From Constrictibacter sp. MBR-5 (GTDB lineage: Bacteria > Pseudomonadota > Alphaproteobacteria > JAJUGE01): a DNA stretch of 64,000 nt. The notes beneath the pieces are model-generated. The model was not told the origin of the DNA and did no database searches. It was given only the letters and a program-made list of their open reading frames with translations. The stretch spans positions 62,001 through 126,000 of the forward strand of contig NZ_JBEPTK010000008.1 in the NCBI RefSeq assembly GCF_040549485.1, read 5' to 3'. Shown here piece after piece: positions 37,690 to 46,650 of this stretch (position 1 is the stretch's first letter; every line of letters starts with the position of its first letter). The position numbers and the translations under genes are program-made.

Positions 37690-38046
37690 ATGTGGAAGCG
37701 TCTCGCAGTCGGAGGCTTGATTCCCGTCACGCTCGCCGCCTCATTCGGTGCAGACGGTGCGACAGCGGTGCGGCCGGAGCGTGAATACGTGCTCGGCGTC
37801 ACGGGCAGCGACGGCACGACCTTTCGTGCGTCCTGCGAGATCGAGACCGCCGCCGGCGTGTCGACGGTCGAGATCGAGTCGGCGGTCCCCGTGACACGCG
37901 CGTTCAACGGCCGGGGCCTCTCCTGCAAGCTGACCCAGACGAGCGCCGCGGGCGGGATCACCGTGACGCTTCAGTCGCCGGGCGGCTCCCGCACGCGGTC
38001 CAGTACGCAGGGCGAGGGCAGCACCGTCCGGCTCGTCGTCAAATAG
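37690..38046 (+). CDS. Small secreted beta-rich protein divergent from csgF; candidate curli accessory
   Basis: 118 aa with a Sec signal peptide (cleavage near ADGATA). The mature ~92 residues alternate polar and hydrophobic residues as in a beta-sandwich (EYVLGVTGSDGTTFRASCEI, STVRLVVK) and have two Cys (RASCEI, LSCKLT) able to form a disulfide. Size, export and position recall CsgC/CsgH, the periplasmic amyloid inhibitors, but I see no sequence match to either. It converges with the next gene (9-bp gap). Confidence 0.6.
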   Translation: MWKRLAVGGLIPVTLAASFGADGATAVRPEREYVLGVTGSDGTTFRASCEIETAAGVSTVEIESAVPVTRAFNGRGLSCKLTQTSAAGGITVTLQSPGGSRTRSSTQGEGSTVRLVVK

Positions 38047-38055
38047 ACGCGCGCC

Positions 38056-38874
38056 CTAAATCACCCCCCGCCGCCCCAGAAAATCCACCACCGCCCCCGC
38101 GCATGCGTCCCCGTGGGAGCAGGCGATGCCGTGGCGGGTGCCGGGGAGGACCATCAGGTCGGCGTCCGGCAGGCCGCGCTTCAGCGCAACCGCCAGTTCC
38201 AGCGGGATGAACGGGCTGGCGTCCGGGTGCATCAGCAGCACGGGGCACGCGATCGAGGGCAGTCGCGGCGTCAGGTCCAGCCCGACCAGCAGGTCGGCCA
38301 GCGCCAGTATGGATTCCGCGTCGCTCGCCCGCTGTGCGGCGCCGAACCAGGCGCGGTGCGCCTCGTCCGTCTGGCCGGGGGCGAAGCGCTTCTCCAGCAT
38401 GTCGTCCGACCAGGCACCGAGGCCGTCGGCGGCGATGCGCTCGCGCCATGGGCGGACATTCTCCAGGCGCCCGCCCAGATGCGCCGTCGAGCAGACGGCC
38501 ACCGCCGCGACCAGCGGGTTGCCGGCCGCCGCGGCGAGGCAGGCCGTGCCGCCGACGGACTCGCCCACCAGGACGATGCGCCCGGCGCCCGCTTCGCGCA
38601 TCGTCGCCGCCGCCGCATCGCGCACCAGGCCGGCGATGTCGTCGAAGGTCCAGGCGATCGGCCCCGCCGGCCGGAACGACCGCCCGTGACCCGGCAGGTC
38701 GAGCGCCGCGGTGGCGAACGCGCCGCCGAGCACGCCGCGCCAGTCGTTCCAGATCGCCGTGTCGGCCCCGACGCCGTGCACGAAGAGGATCGGCGGCGCG
38801 AGTGCCGGCGACGCTGCGCGTGCAGACGCGAAATCCAGATATATCCGCCCGCCCTGAAACGCGATGTCCGTCAT
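38056..38874 (-). CDS. Alpha/beta-fold hydrolase
   Basis: 272 aa. Oxyanion motif PILFVHGVGADTAIWNDW, DLPGHGRS, nucleophile Ser in LVGESVGGTA, late Asp in LLMHPDASPF and His in PGTRHGIACSHGD. The layout is that of 3-oxoadipate enol-lactonase/haloperoxidase-like hydrolases. Start ATG 38874 is chosen by comparison with the family; its ribosome site is weak. Substrate unknown. Confidence 0.82.
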   Translation of the reverse strand: MTDIAFQGGRIYLDFASARAASPALAPPILFVHGVGADTAIWNDWRGVLGGAFATAALDLPGHGRSFRPAGPIAWTFDDIAGLVRDAAAATMREAGAGRIVLVGESVGGTACLAAAAGNPLVAAVAVCSTAHLGGRLENVRPWRERIAADGLGAWSDDMLEKRFAPGQTDEAHRAWFGAAQRASDAESILALADLLVGLDLTPRLPSIACPVLLMHPDASPFIPLELAVALKRGLPDADLMVLPGTRHGIACSHGDACAGAVVDFLGRRGVI

Positions 38875-39060
38875 GTCCTCGTCCGCTCCTGCCCAAGCAC
38901 CGACTTCTTTACTTGCACGGCCGTCGCCGCGCCCTGTAGTCTTCATGGACACAGGGAGAAGAATACCCAACGTACCCGCAATAGAAAGCGGCCGGACCGG
39001 CGCATGTCGAAAGACACGCGACCTCGACCGGCTCATAACACGGGACGGAGGTAAGACGCC

Positions 39061-40035
39061 ATGGGCGACCCGGTATTGGAGGTCGACGACCTCGCCGTGC
39101 GCTTTCGTTTGAAGCGCGGCGCATTGACCGCCGTCGACGGTGTTTCGTTTCGCGTCGACCGCCGCGAGACCTTCGGCCTGGTCGGCGAGTCCGGCTCCGG
39201 CAAGTCGGTCACGGCGCGGTCGATCATGCGCCTCATCCCGACGCCGCCCGGCGAGATCGCCCGCGGCAGCATCCGCTTCGAGGGCGACGATGTCCTCGAC
39301 CTCTCCGACGCCGAAATGCGCAGCCTGCGCGGCCGCCGGATCGCGATGGTCTTCCAGGAACCGATGAGCGCCCTTAACCCGGTGTTCACCGTCCACGACC
39401 AGATTTCCGACGCGCTGCGCACAAATCTCGGCCTCACGCGGCGCGAGGCGCGCGAGCGCGTGGTCGATCTGCTGGGCCTGGTCGGCATCCCTTCGCCCGG
39501 GCAACGGCTCGACAGCTACGTCCACGAGTTCTCGGGCGGCATGCGCCAGCGCGTGATGCTCGCCATGGCGCTCAGCTGCAATCCGGACTTTCTCATCGCC
39601 GACGAGCCGACCACCGCCCTCGACGTCACCATCCAGGCGACCATCCTGGAGCTGATCACCGAGATGATCGGCCGGCTCGACATGTCGCTGGTCTTCATCA
39701 CCCACAATCTCGGCGTGGTGGCGCACGCCTGCGACAGGATCGGCGTCATGTACGCCTCGCACATGGTGGAGATGGGGCCAAAGGCCGAGATCTTCCGCAA
39801 CCCGCAGCACCCCTACACCGTGGGCCTGCTGAATTCGATCCCGCGCCTCGACGCCCGGTCGAAATACCTGACGCCGATCCGCGGCTCGGTGTGCAGCATG
39901 CTCGACCCGCCGAAGGGCTGCAAATTCCACCCGCGCTGCGACCGCGCCATGGATGTCTGCCGGCGCGAGGCGCCGCCGATCCGCGAGATCGCCCCCGGCC
40001 ACCACGCCGCGTGCCACCTGCACGGCCATGCGTGA
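39061..40035 (+). CDS. dppD: Oligopeptide/dipeptide-type ABC transporter ATP-binding protein (DppD)
   Basis: 324-aa ATPase. Walker [11 protein letters not shown]-loop [11 protein letters not shown], signature FSGGMRQR, Walker [14 protein letters not shown]-loop FITHNLG. The C-terminal oligopeptide-family extension with a Cys cluster ([19 protein letters not shown]) is present and may bind an Fe-S cluster or metal. It overlaps dppF by 8 bases. The permeases and binding protein lie on the opposite strand, converging. Confidence 0.92.
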   Translation: MGDPVLEVDDLAVRFRLKRGALTAVDGVSFRVDRRETFGLVGESGSGKSVTARSIMRLIPTPPGEIARGSIRFEGDDVLDLSDAEMRSLRGRRIAMVFQEPMSALNPVFTVHDQISDALRTNLGLTRREARERVVDLLGLVGIPSPGQRLDSYVHEFSGGMRQRVMLAMALSCNPDFLIADEPTTALDVTIQATILELITEMIGRLDMSLVFITHNLGVVAHACDRIGVMYASHMVEMGPKAEIFRNPQHPYTVGLLNSIPRLDARSKYLTPIRGSVCSMLDPPKGCKFHPRCDRAMDVCRREAPPIREIAPGHHAACHLHGHA

Positions 40036-41047
40036 CGCCATGGATGCCGCGCTCCCCCCAGCAGCTCCGCCCGACGCCCTGCTGCGTGTCGCGGGGCTGA
40101 CCAAGCACTTCATGCTGAACGCCGACATCTTCTCGCGCATCGCCGGCGAGAAGGTCCGGACGCTGAAGGCCGTGGACGGCATCGACTTCCACATTCGCCG
40201 CGGCGAGACGCTGGGCCTCGTCGGCGAGAGCGGCTGCGGCAAGTCGACCACCGCGCGCCTGGTGACCCGGCTGGTGGAGCCGACCGCCGGCGCGGTCGAA
40301 CTCGACGGCGAGGACCTGCTGGCCTTCTCCCCCGCACGCATGCGCTCCGTGCGCCGGCGCGTCCAGCTCGTCTTCCAGGACCCGTACAGTTCGCTCAACC
40401 CGCGCAAGACCGTCTCGCACATCCTGTCGCGGCCGATGGAACTCCACGGCATCGGCGCCGGCACGATGGAGCGCCGCGCGCGCGTGCTCGACCTGCTGCA
40501 CCGCGTCGGCCTGAGCGCCGAGCATATCGACCGCTACCCGCACGAATTCTCCGGCGGACAGCGTCAGCGCATCGCCATCGCCCGCGCGCTGTCGGTCGGG
40601 CCGGAACTGGTCATCGGCGACGAGACGGTTTCCGCCCTCGACGTCTCGATCCAGGCGCAGATCCTGAATCTCTTCCGCGACCTGCAGGAGGAATTCGGGC
40701 TCACCTACCTGTTCATCGCCCACGACCTCAGCGTCATCCGCCACATCAGCGACCGCGTCGCGGTCATGTATGTCGGTAAGATCGTCGAGACCGGCCCCGC
40801 CGCCGACCTCTTCGCCGACCCGCTGCATCCCTATACGAAGGCGCTGCTCGCCGCCGTCCCCGAGGCCGACCCCGACCGGCCGCCGCCGAAGCTGACCCTG
40901 AAGGGCGAAGTGACCACGCCGATCGACCCGCCCCCCGGCTGCCGCCTGTGCAGCCGCTGCCCGCGCGAGACCGCGATCTGCAGCGAGATCGCCCCGGAAC
41001 TGATCCCCGTCGGGACCGGCCGACAGGTCGCCTGCCACAACGTCTGA
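40028..41047 (+). CDS. dppF: Oligopeptide/dipeptide-type ABC transporter ATP-binding protein (DppF)
   Basis: 339 aa from ATG 40028 (an in-frame ATG at 40040 is possible). Walker A GESGCGKST, Q-loop VFQDPYSSLNPRKTV, signature FSGGQRQRI, H-loop FIAHDLSVI. Walker B reads LVIGDETVSALD, with Thr where Pro is usual after D-E; the catalytic Glu is kept. C-terminal Cys cluster CRLCSRCPRETAIC. Second half of a heterodimeric motor with DppD. Confidence 0.92.
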   Translation: MRDAMDAALPPAAPPDALLRVAGLTKHFMLNADIFSRIAGEKVRTLKAVDGIDFHIRRGETLGLVGESGCGKSTTARLVTRLVEPTAGAVELDGEDLLAFSPARMRSVRRRVQLVFQDPYSSLNPRKTVSHILSRPMELHGIGAGTMERRARVLDLLHRVGLSAEHIDRYPHEFSGGQRQRIAIARALSVGPELVIGDETVSALDVSIQAQILNLFRDLQEEFGLTYLFIAHDLSVIRHISDRVAVMYVGKIVETGPAADLFADPLHPYTKALLAAVPEADPDRPPPKLTLKGEVTTPIDPPPGCRLCSRCPRETAICSEIAPELIPVGTGRQVACHNV

Positions 41048-41149
41048 GCCACACAGTCGGCGCTGTGCCGTCCCGCTCTCCACCGCGAGGCCCTCGAGGG
41101 GCCGGTCCTCGGTACGGCGGCGCGAAGCCTAGCGTGCCGCCGGGACCGC

Positions 41150-42109
41150 CTACCGCTCCACCAGCCGCGGGTCCAGGATGTCGCGCAGGCCGTCGCCGAA
41201 GAGGTTGAAGGCCAGCACCGTGTAGCAGATGGCCAGCCCAGGCAGGATGGCGATCATCGGCGCCGTCTCCATGTAATCGCGCGCGGCGCTCAGGTCCGCT
41301 CCCCAGTCCGGTGTCGGCGGTGGCGTGCCGAGACCCAGGAACGAGAGGGCAGCGATGATCAGGATCACGTAGCCCAGGCGCACCGTGGCGTTGACGATCA
41401 AAGGGGAGACGATGTTGGGCAGGATCTCGCGCAGCGCGATGCGCAGCCCGCCCTCTCCCATCGAGCGCGCCGCCTCGACATACTCCCTTTGCTTCTCGAC
41501 CAGGACCGAGCCGCGCGCCAGCCGCGCCACCTCCGGCATGAACGCGAACCCCAGCGCGAAGATTAGGATCAGGTCGTTGTAGAAGCCCTCCAGCTTCCAT
41601 TCGCGCGCCAGAGTCACGATCAGCAGGTAGAGCAACAGTCCCGGGAAGGCGAGGAGGCCGTCGACGACGCGCATCGCCGCCGTGTCGACCCCGCCGCCGA
41701 CATAGCCGGTCAGCACGCCGTAGGGAACGCCGATGGCGAGGCCGAACGCGACCGCGAGCAGGCTGATCGTCACGAGCCGCCGGCCACCCCAGAGCAGGCG
41801 GGAATAGATGTCCCGCCCCAGCCGGTCGGTGCCGAGATAATGTTCCTCGCTCGGCGGCACGAGCCGTTCGCGGTAGTTCTGGCGGACCGGGTCGTGCGTC
41901 GCGATCACCGGCGTGGCGATGCACGCGGTGAACAGCACCGCCAGCATCGCGAAGCCGATCAACCCGGTCTTGCTCTTGCGCAGTTCGTACCAGGCGTTGG
42001 ACAGCGCCGCCGACAGACGCCGCAGCCGTGGCGGCGGCGCCGGCACCTGCGCGGGCACCTGTGCGAGGGCCGGTGCGGCCGCGCGGTCGTGGACAGCCAG
42101 ATCGTCCAT
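41150..42109 (-). CDS. dppC: ABC transporter permease (DppC-type)
   Basis: 319-aa inner-membrane permease. N-terminal cytoplasmic tail, TM1 (GLIGFAMLAVLFTACIATPV), then the OppC domain with GTDRLGRDIYSRLLWGGR and the ATPase-coupling EAA loop EYVEAARSMGEGGLRIALRE. About six membrane segments. Starts 11 bases after the dppB stop. Last gene of the reverse-strand unit binding protein - dppB - dppC. Confidence 0.92.
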   Translation of the reverse strand: MDDLAVHDRAAAPALAQVPAQVPAPPPRLRRLSAALSNAWYELRKSKTGLIGFAMLAVLFTACIATPVIATHDPVRQNYRERLVPPSEEHYLGTDRLGRDIYSRLLWGGRRLVTISLLAVAFGLAIGVPYGVLTGYVGGGVDTAAMRVVDGLLAFPGLLLYLLIVTLAREWKLEGFYNDLILIFALGFAFMPEVARLARGSVLVEKQREYVEAARSMGEGGLRIALREILPNIVSPLIVNATVRLGYVILIIAALSFLGLGTPPPTPDWGADLSAARDYMETAPMIAILPGLAICYTVLAFNLFGDGLRDILDPRLVER

Positions 42110-42120
42110 CCTCCAGCTCC

Positions 42121-43071
42121 TCAGCTCAGCTTCACGCGGGGGTTCAGGACGCTGTAGGTGAGGTCGACCAGCAGGTTGATGACCACGACGATGACGCCGA
42201 GGACCAGCACGCCGGCCTGGATCAGCGGATAGTCGCGCTGGATGATCGCCTCGAAGATCGCCCGTCCGATTCCGGGCCAGGCGAAGATGGATTCCAGCAC
42301 CACCGTGCCGCCCAGCAGATTGGCGAGCTGCAGGCCGCTGATCGTCACCGTTGGGATCATCGCGTTGCGCAGCGTGTACTTGAAGATCACCTTGCGCTCG
42401 GAGAAGCCCATCGCGCGCGCCGTGTCGACATACTCCTTGTTCATCTCGTCGAGCATGCTGGAGCGGGTCAGGCGCGTGGTATAGGCCGCCTGCCGGACGG
42501 CGACTGCCATCGCGGGCAGGATCAGGTATTTCACGCTTTCGAATGGATCCTCGAACGGACTGACATAGCCCGACGACGGCAGCCAGCCGAGGTGCAGCGA
42601 GAAGAGCAGCACACAGAGGATGGCGAACCAGAATTCGGGGATCGAGATGCCGACCAGGGACGTGACTTGCGCGGCATAGTCTATCGGCGCATTGCGCTTC
42701 ACCGCGGCGATCGTGCCCAGCGGAACCGCGATCAGCATCGATAGGCCGATGCCGACCAGGGCGAGGTAGACGGTCGCCGGAATGCCCGACATCAGCTCGA
42801 CCGATACCGGCCGCCGGGTGATCAGCGAATAGCCGAAGTCGCCCTGCGCTGCCCGCCATACCCAGCGCCCGTATCGGACGTAGACCGGCTGGTCGAGGCC
42901 GAATTCCTCCTCCAGGGCCCGCCGCACCTCAGGGTCCTCGACGCCCTCGCTGCCGGCCAGCGTGTCGACGATGTTCCCTGGCAGCAGTTCGACGAAGGCG
43001 AAGACGACGACCGTCAGCACGAACACGACGGGCACGAGATAGACGATCCGGCGGAGCGTGTAAGCGAGCAT
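42121..43071 (-). CDS. dppB: ABC transporter permease (DppB-type)
   Basis: 316 aa from ATG 43071 (AGGG 5 bases upstream; a GTG two codons earlier is less likely). N terminus MLAYTLRRIVYLVPVVFVLT is classic DppB; GDFGYSLITRRPVSVEL and the EAA loop EYVDTARAMGFSERKVIFKY follow. Six membrane segments. Pairs with DppC to form the channel. Confidence 0.93.
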   Translation of the reverse strand: MLAYTLRRIVYLVPVVFVLTVVVFAFVELLPGNIVDTLAGSEGVEDPEVRRALEEEFGLDQPVYVRYGRWVWRAAQGDFGYSLITRRPVSVELMSGIPATVYLALVGIGLSMLIAVPLGTIAAVKRNAPIDYAAQVTSLVGISIPEFWFAILCVLLFSLHLGWLPSSGYVSPFEDPFESVKYLILPAMAVAVRQAAYTTRLTRSSMLDEMNKEYVDTARAMGFSERKVIFKYTLRNAMIPTVTISGLQLANLLGGTVVLESIFAWPGIGRAIFEAIIQRDYPLIQAGVLVLGVIVVVINLLVDLTYSVLNPRVKLS

Positions 43072-43155
43072 CGGCACCCTGCCTTGCGCGGGGGATCGGG
43101 TCGGTGGGGTGGCGACGGCCGACCGAACGGCACGGCCGTCAGCCCTGCAACCACG

Positions 43156-44778
43156 TCAGCCTTCGAGCCAGGTCGTCCGCAGGCCGCCGCCGGCATATTG
43201 GAACGGCCCGGCGAACGCCGGCTGGTATCCCTGCACCCGTTTCGAACCGGCCTGCAGCAGCGGCACGTAGTGCGTGTAGAGCAGCGGCAGGTCCTTGTTC
43301 ACCAGGCTGTCGACGTCCCGATAGATCTGTCGGCGCTTCTCCTGGTCGACCTCGACCTTCGCCGCGACCAGCATCTGGTCGATCTTCTCGCTCTCGTAGC
43401 CGTAGCGCAGCTTGTTGTCCGGCGAGGTCGACATCAGCGCCCGCGCGTACCAGGCATCCGGATCGAGGCGATAGCTGTTGGCCGACGAGTCGAGATGGAA
43501 ATCGCCCTTCTGGTACTTCTCGCGCAGCACCGGCGAGGGATGGATCTCCAGGGAGATCTTGAAGCCCGCCTCCTGGAGCATCGCGTGGGCGATCTCGGCG
43601 GACTGGTGCATGTACGGATAGGAGTCCTGCGCGACGATCAGGAAGGTCGCATCGCCGCCGTTCGCCTTCTTCAGGATCGCGCGTGCCTTGTCCGGGTCGT
43701 ATTCCGGCCAGGACTCGATGTCCTCGGCGTACCAGGGGCTCGACTTGCTGTAGAAGCCCTTCGCGATCGCGCCGCGCTCGTGGAAGATCGCCTGATGGAT
43801 ACCCTCATGGTCGATGGCGTGCGCCGCGGCCATGCGCAGCAGGTGCGCGTCGGGATTGTCCTTCGCCGAGAACGGCCCGTTCTTCTGGTTGAACGAGATG
43901 TAGGCCGTGCCGACGTGCGGGACTTCCCAGGTATTGAAGTCCTTGCCGTAATTGCTCTCGAACTCGGCGGCGTCGGCATAGGCCATGTTGTCGATCAGGT
44001 CGACCTCTCCGGTGCGCAGCGCCGTCAGCCGGACGCGATCCTCCTTCTTCGGATACCCGATCAATCCGTCGAGATAGGGCAGCGCATTGCCCTCGGCGTC
44101 GGTCTCCCAGAAATTTTCGAAACGCTCCAGTTCCGTGGTGTCGTGCCGTTTCCATGACTTGAACTTGAAAGGTCCGCAGCCGACGGGGTGGGTATCGGCC
44201 TGGTCCACCGAGCCCGGCGCCATCAGGTTGGCGGGATAGTAGATCAGGTTGGCGGCGAAGATGGCGCTCGGGTTCTTCAGGTGGCAGCGCACCGTATACT
44301 TGTCGTCGACCGACACCCGCTCCAGGTCGCCGAGCACGCCGCGGGTGAAGGAGTGGCCGATCTTCGGATCCATGATCCGTTCGTAGTTCCACTTCACCGC
44401 CTCGGCGTCGATGCTCTCGCCGTTGTGGAACTCCGCCCCGCGGCGCAGCTTGAACGTCCAGGTCTTCAGGTCCTTGGAAACGTCCCATTCGGTGGCGATC
44501 GCCGGGACCGGCTCCATTCTGCCGTTGAAGTCGAGGAGCCCGCCGGTCGTGCCGGCCATCGGGTGGGACACGTAGTAGACGAAGTTCCGGTGGCTATCGA
44601 GGCCGCGGGTGTCGTCGCGCGTCGCGAAGCGCAGGACCCCGCCGCGCTTCGGATGCCGCTGGGCCCCCCGCGCGAGGCGCGGCAGGCCGATGGCGGCCGC
44701 CCCGGCGAGAGCCGTGGTCGTCGCCATGAATGCGCGGCGCGTCTGCACGAACGCCGGTCGTTTCGCTTCGTCGGACAT
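43156..44778 (-). CDS. ABC transporter substrate-binding protein, peptide/opine family 5, Tat-exported
   Basis: 540 aa. A twin-arginine signal (QTRRAFMATTTALAGAAAIG) indicates folded export. The SBP_bac_5 pattern follows: TWTFKLRRGAEFHNGESIDA, KWNYERIMDP, HPVGCGPFKFKSW, LTALRTGEVDLIDN. It heads the unit with dppB and dppC on the reverse strand and presumably feeds the convergent DppD/DppF ATPases. Ligand unknown; family 5 proteins bind peptides, opines and other small molecules. The next gene, an amidase, is divergent from it and may act on the imported compound. Confidence 0.9.
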   Translation of the reverse strand: MSDEAKRPAFVQTRRAFMATTTALAGAAAIGLPRLARGAQRHPKRGGVLRFATRDDTRGLDSHRNFVYYVSHPMAGTTGGLLDFNGRMEPVPAIATEWDVSKDLKTWTFKLRRGAEFHNGESIDAEAVKWNYERIMDPKIGHSFTRGVLGDLERVSVDDKYTVRCHLKNPSAIFAANLIYYPANLMAPGSVDQADTHPVGCGPFKFKSWKRHDTTELERFENFWETDAEGNALPYLDGLIGYPKKEDRVRLTALRTGEVDLIDNMAYADAAEFESNYGKDFNTWEVPHVGTAYISFNQKNGPFSAKDNPDAHLLRMAAAHAIDHEGIHQAIFHERGAIAKGFYSKSSPWYAEDIESWPEYDPDKARAILKKANGGDATFLIVAQDSYPYMHQSAEIAHAMLQEAGFKISLEIHPSPVLREKYQKGDFHLDSSANSYRLDPDAWYARALMSTSPDNKLRYGYESEKIDQMLVAAKVEVDQEKRRQIYRDVDSLVNKDLPLLYTHYVPLLQAGSKRVQGYQPAFAGPFQYAGGGLRTTWLEG

Positions 44779-45210
44779 GGACGGTGCCTCCCAATTTTTT
44801 GGTTTTTCGCGTCCGAACGCGGCACGATGTAGTGGAAAATTATTCTCCCGGGACCTCCGCTGAATCCGGACACAAGATTAGCGCACCGGCGACTCGCGGA
44901 CTTCGAGTCACCACTTCACGGTTCAAATCTTTGCACGCGGGCTCGACATCCATCAACCACGATTTTTGGCCATTTTTCATGGCGAGCCGCACGCGAATAC
45001 ACCGACTGACTTTGTCCGGACCAATATGAAACAGAAGGAGTGCGGCGAAGCGGCGGGCAGCATGCGGTCTGCATGCATCGCGAAGTGCCCCCGGAGCGAC
45101 GCCGCATGCCAGCCCGGCCCCCCTCGCCATCCCGCCGAAAAGATGCTGCGATGCGCGCACCGGTCCGGCCCGACGCCGGACCCGCGTCCACCGAGGAGCA
45201 CCCCGACCCC
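44779..45210. promoter_or_regulatory. Divergent regulatory region between the binding-protein and amidase genes
   Basis: 432 bases with AT-rich stretches (44795-44850 and 44930-44985), the likely promoters of both units. No clear operator or terminator; short open frames here lack ribosome sites. Confidence 0.45.
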
Positions 45211-46608
45211 ATGTCAGCGACCCGCTACGACCCGCGCGAATACCGCCCCCTCACCTTCCATGACGCCGCGGCGCGCTTCCGCGACGGCGGCGACGACCCG
45301 CGCGCCTATCTGGAGCGCTGCCTGGAGACGATCTCGGCGCGCGAGCCGGTGGTGAAGGCCATCGTGTCGATGAACGAGGCGGGAGCGCGCGAGGCCGCCG
45401 ACGCCAGCCGGGCGCGCTGGAAGGCGGGAAAGCCGCTGTCGCCCATCGACGGCATGCCGATCGCGATCAAGGACCTGCTCGAGACGAAGGACATGCCCAC
45501 CGAGATGGGCTGCGAGGCGTTCAAGGGGAACTTCCCGAAGCGCGACAACGCCGCCGTCTGGGCGCTGCGCCAGGCCGGCGCCATCGTCCTCGCCAAGGCG
45601 ACGACGGCTGAACTCGGCGGCGCGCATCCGCCGGCGACGACCAACCCGTTCGACCCGGCGCGCACCGCCGGCGGCTCGTCGTCCGGCTCGGCCGCGGCGG
45701 TCGGCGCGCGCATGGTGCCGGCGGCGATCGGCACCCAGGTCGGCGGCTCGATCATCCGGCCCGCCGCCTACTGCGGCAACTTCGCCCTGAAGCCCACCCA
45801 GGGCGGCATCAACCGGGGCGAGCGGCAGGCGACCAGCCAGAGCACGCACGGCCCGCACGCCGGCTGCATCGAGGACATGTGGCAGGTCGCCATCGAGATC
45901 GCCAAGCGCGCCGGCGGCGACCGCGGCAGCGTCGGCCTGATGGGCCCCTCGGCGCCGCCCGCGGCGGTGAAGCCCGAGCGGCTGATCGTGCTGGAGAGCG
46001 AGGGCTGGCCGATGCTCGACGGCGCCACCCGCGGCGCCTTCGAGGCGCTGCTGGAGAAGCTGCGCAGCGCCGGCGTCACGCTCATCCGGCGCGGCGACCA
46101 TCTCTGGGTCGAGGCGCTGGAACAGGCGGTGGCCAACGGCCGCGCCACCTGCAACCAGGTCACCAGCTGGGAGAACCGCTGGGGCCAGCGCGCCATCGTC
46201 GACGCCAATCCCGACGGCGTCAGCGAGCGCGCCAAGGCGACGCTGGCCAAGGCCGAGGCGATGACGCCGGAGGACTACCGCGCGGCCCTGCTCGTCCGCA
46301 TGCAGGCGCAGCAGGTGCACGCGACGCTGGCGCCGCTCGCCGACGCGGTGATCTCGCTCTCCTGCCCCGGCCCCGCGCCGATCTGGTCCGGCGACGTCCC
46401 CGGCCAGCCGCTGGCGCCGCGCCCGACCGGCGACTTCGTCTTCAACGCACCCAGCTCGATGCTCTTCGCGCCGGTCGTGACCATGCCGATGATGGCGGTC
46501 GGCGGCATGCCCGTCGGCGTCCAGGTGATGGGCCAGCAGCACGAGGACGCCCGCATGACCGCCATCGCCCGCTGGATCAGCGGCACGATCGAGCCGGTCG
46601 TGGCTTGA
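45211..46608 (+). CDS. Amidase signature family enzyme
   Basis: 465 aa from ATG 45211 (GAGGAG 12 bases upstream; the frame is open earlier but the family start fits here). The Ser-cisSer-Lys triad is visible: Lys in PIAIKDLLETKD, the Gly/Ser-rich loop TAGGSSSGSAAAVGARM, and nucleophile Ser in IGTQVGGSIIRPAAYCG. It hydrolyses a carboxamide to acid and ammonia in the cytoplasm. It is divergent from the ABC binding-protein gene. Confidence 0.9.
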   Translation: MSATRYDPREYRPLTFHDAAARFRDGGDDPRAYLERCLETISAREPVVKAIVSMNEAGAREAADASRARWKAGKPLSPIDGMPIAIKDLLETKDMPTEMGCEAFKGNFPKRDNAAVWALRQAGAIVLAKATTAELGGAHPPATTNPFDPARTAGGSSSGSAAAVGARMVPAAIGTQVGGSIIRPAAYCGNFALKPTQGGINRGERQATSQSTHGPHAGCIEDMWQVAIEIAKRAGGDRGSVGLMGPSAPPAAVKPERLIVLESEGWPMLDGATRGAFEALLEKLRSAGVTLIRRGDHLWVEALEQAVANGRATCNQVTSWENRWGQRAIVDANPDGVSERAKATLAKAEAMTPEDYRAALLVRMQAQQVHATLAPLADAVISLSCPGPAPIWSGDVPGQPLAPRPTGDFVFNAPSSMLFAPVVTMPMMAVGGMPVGVQVMGQQHEDARMTAIARWISGTIEPVVA

Positions 46609-46617
46609 ATCGCCTCC

Positions 46618-46641
46618 CCCGGCGGCCTTCGGGCCGCCGGG
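46618..46641. terminator. Bidirectional terminator with TTCG tetraloop
   Basis: CCCGGCGGCC (46618-46627), loop TTCG, GGCCGCCGGG (46632-46641): a perfect 10-bp stem in the gap between the convergent amidase and leuD-like genes. No long T-run on either side. Confidence 0.8.
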
Positions 46642-46650
46642 TCTCGGTCG

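Noticed and set aside
44840-45210. Possible small genes in the divergent region before the amidase
   Set aside because: Short open frames have no ribosome sites, no family resemblance and overlap probable promoters.
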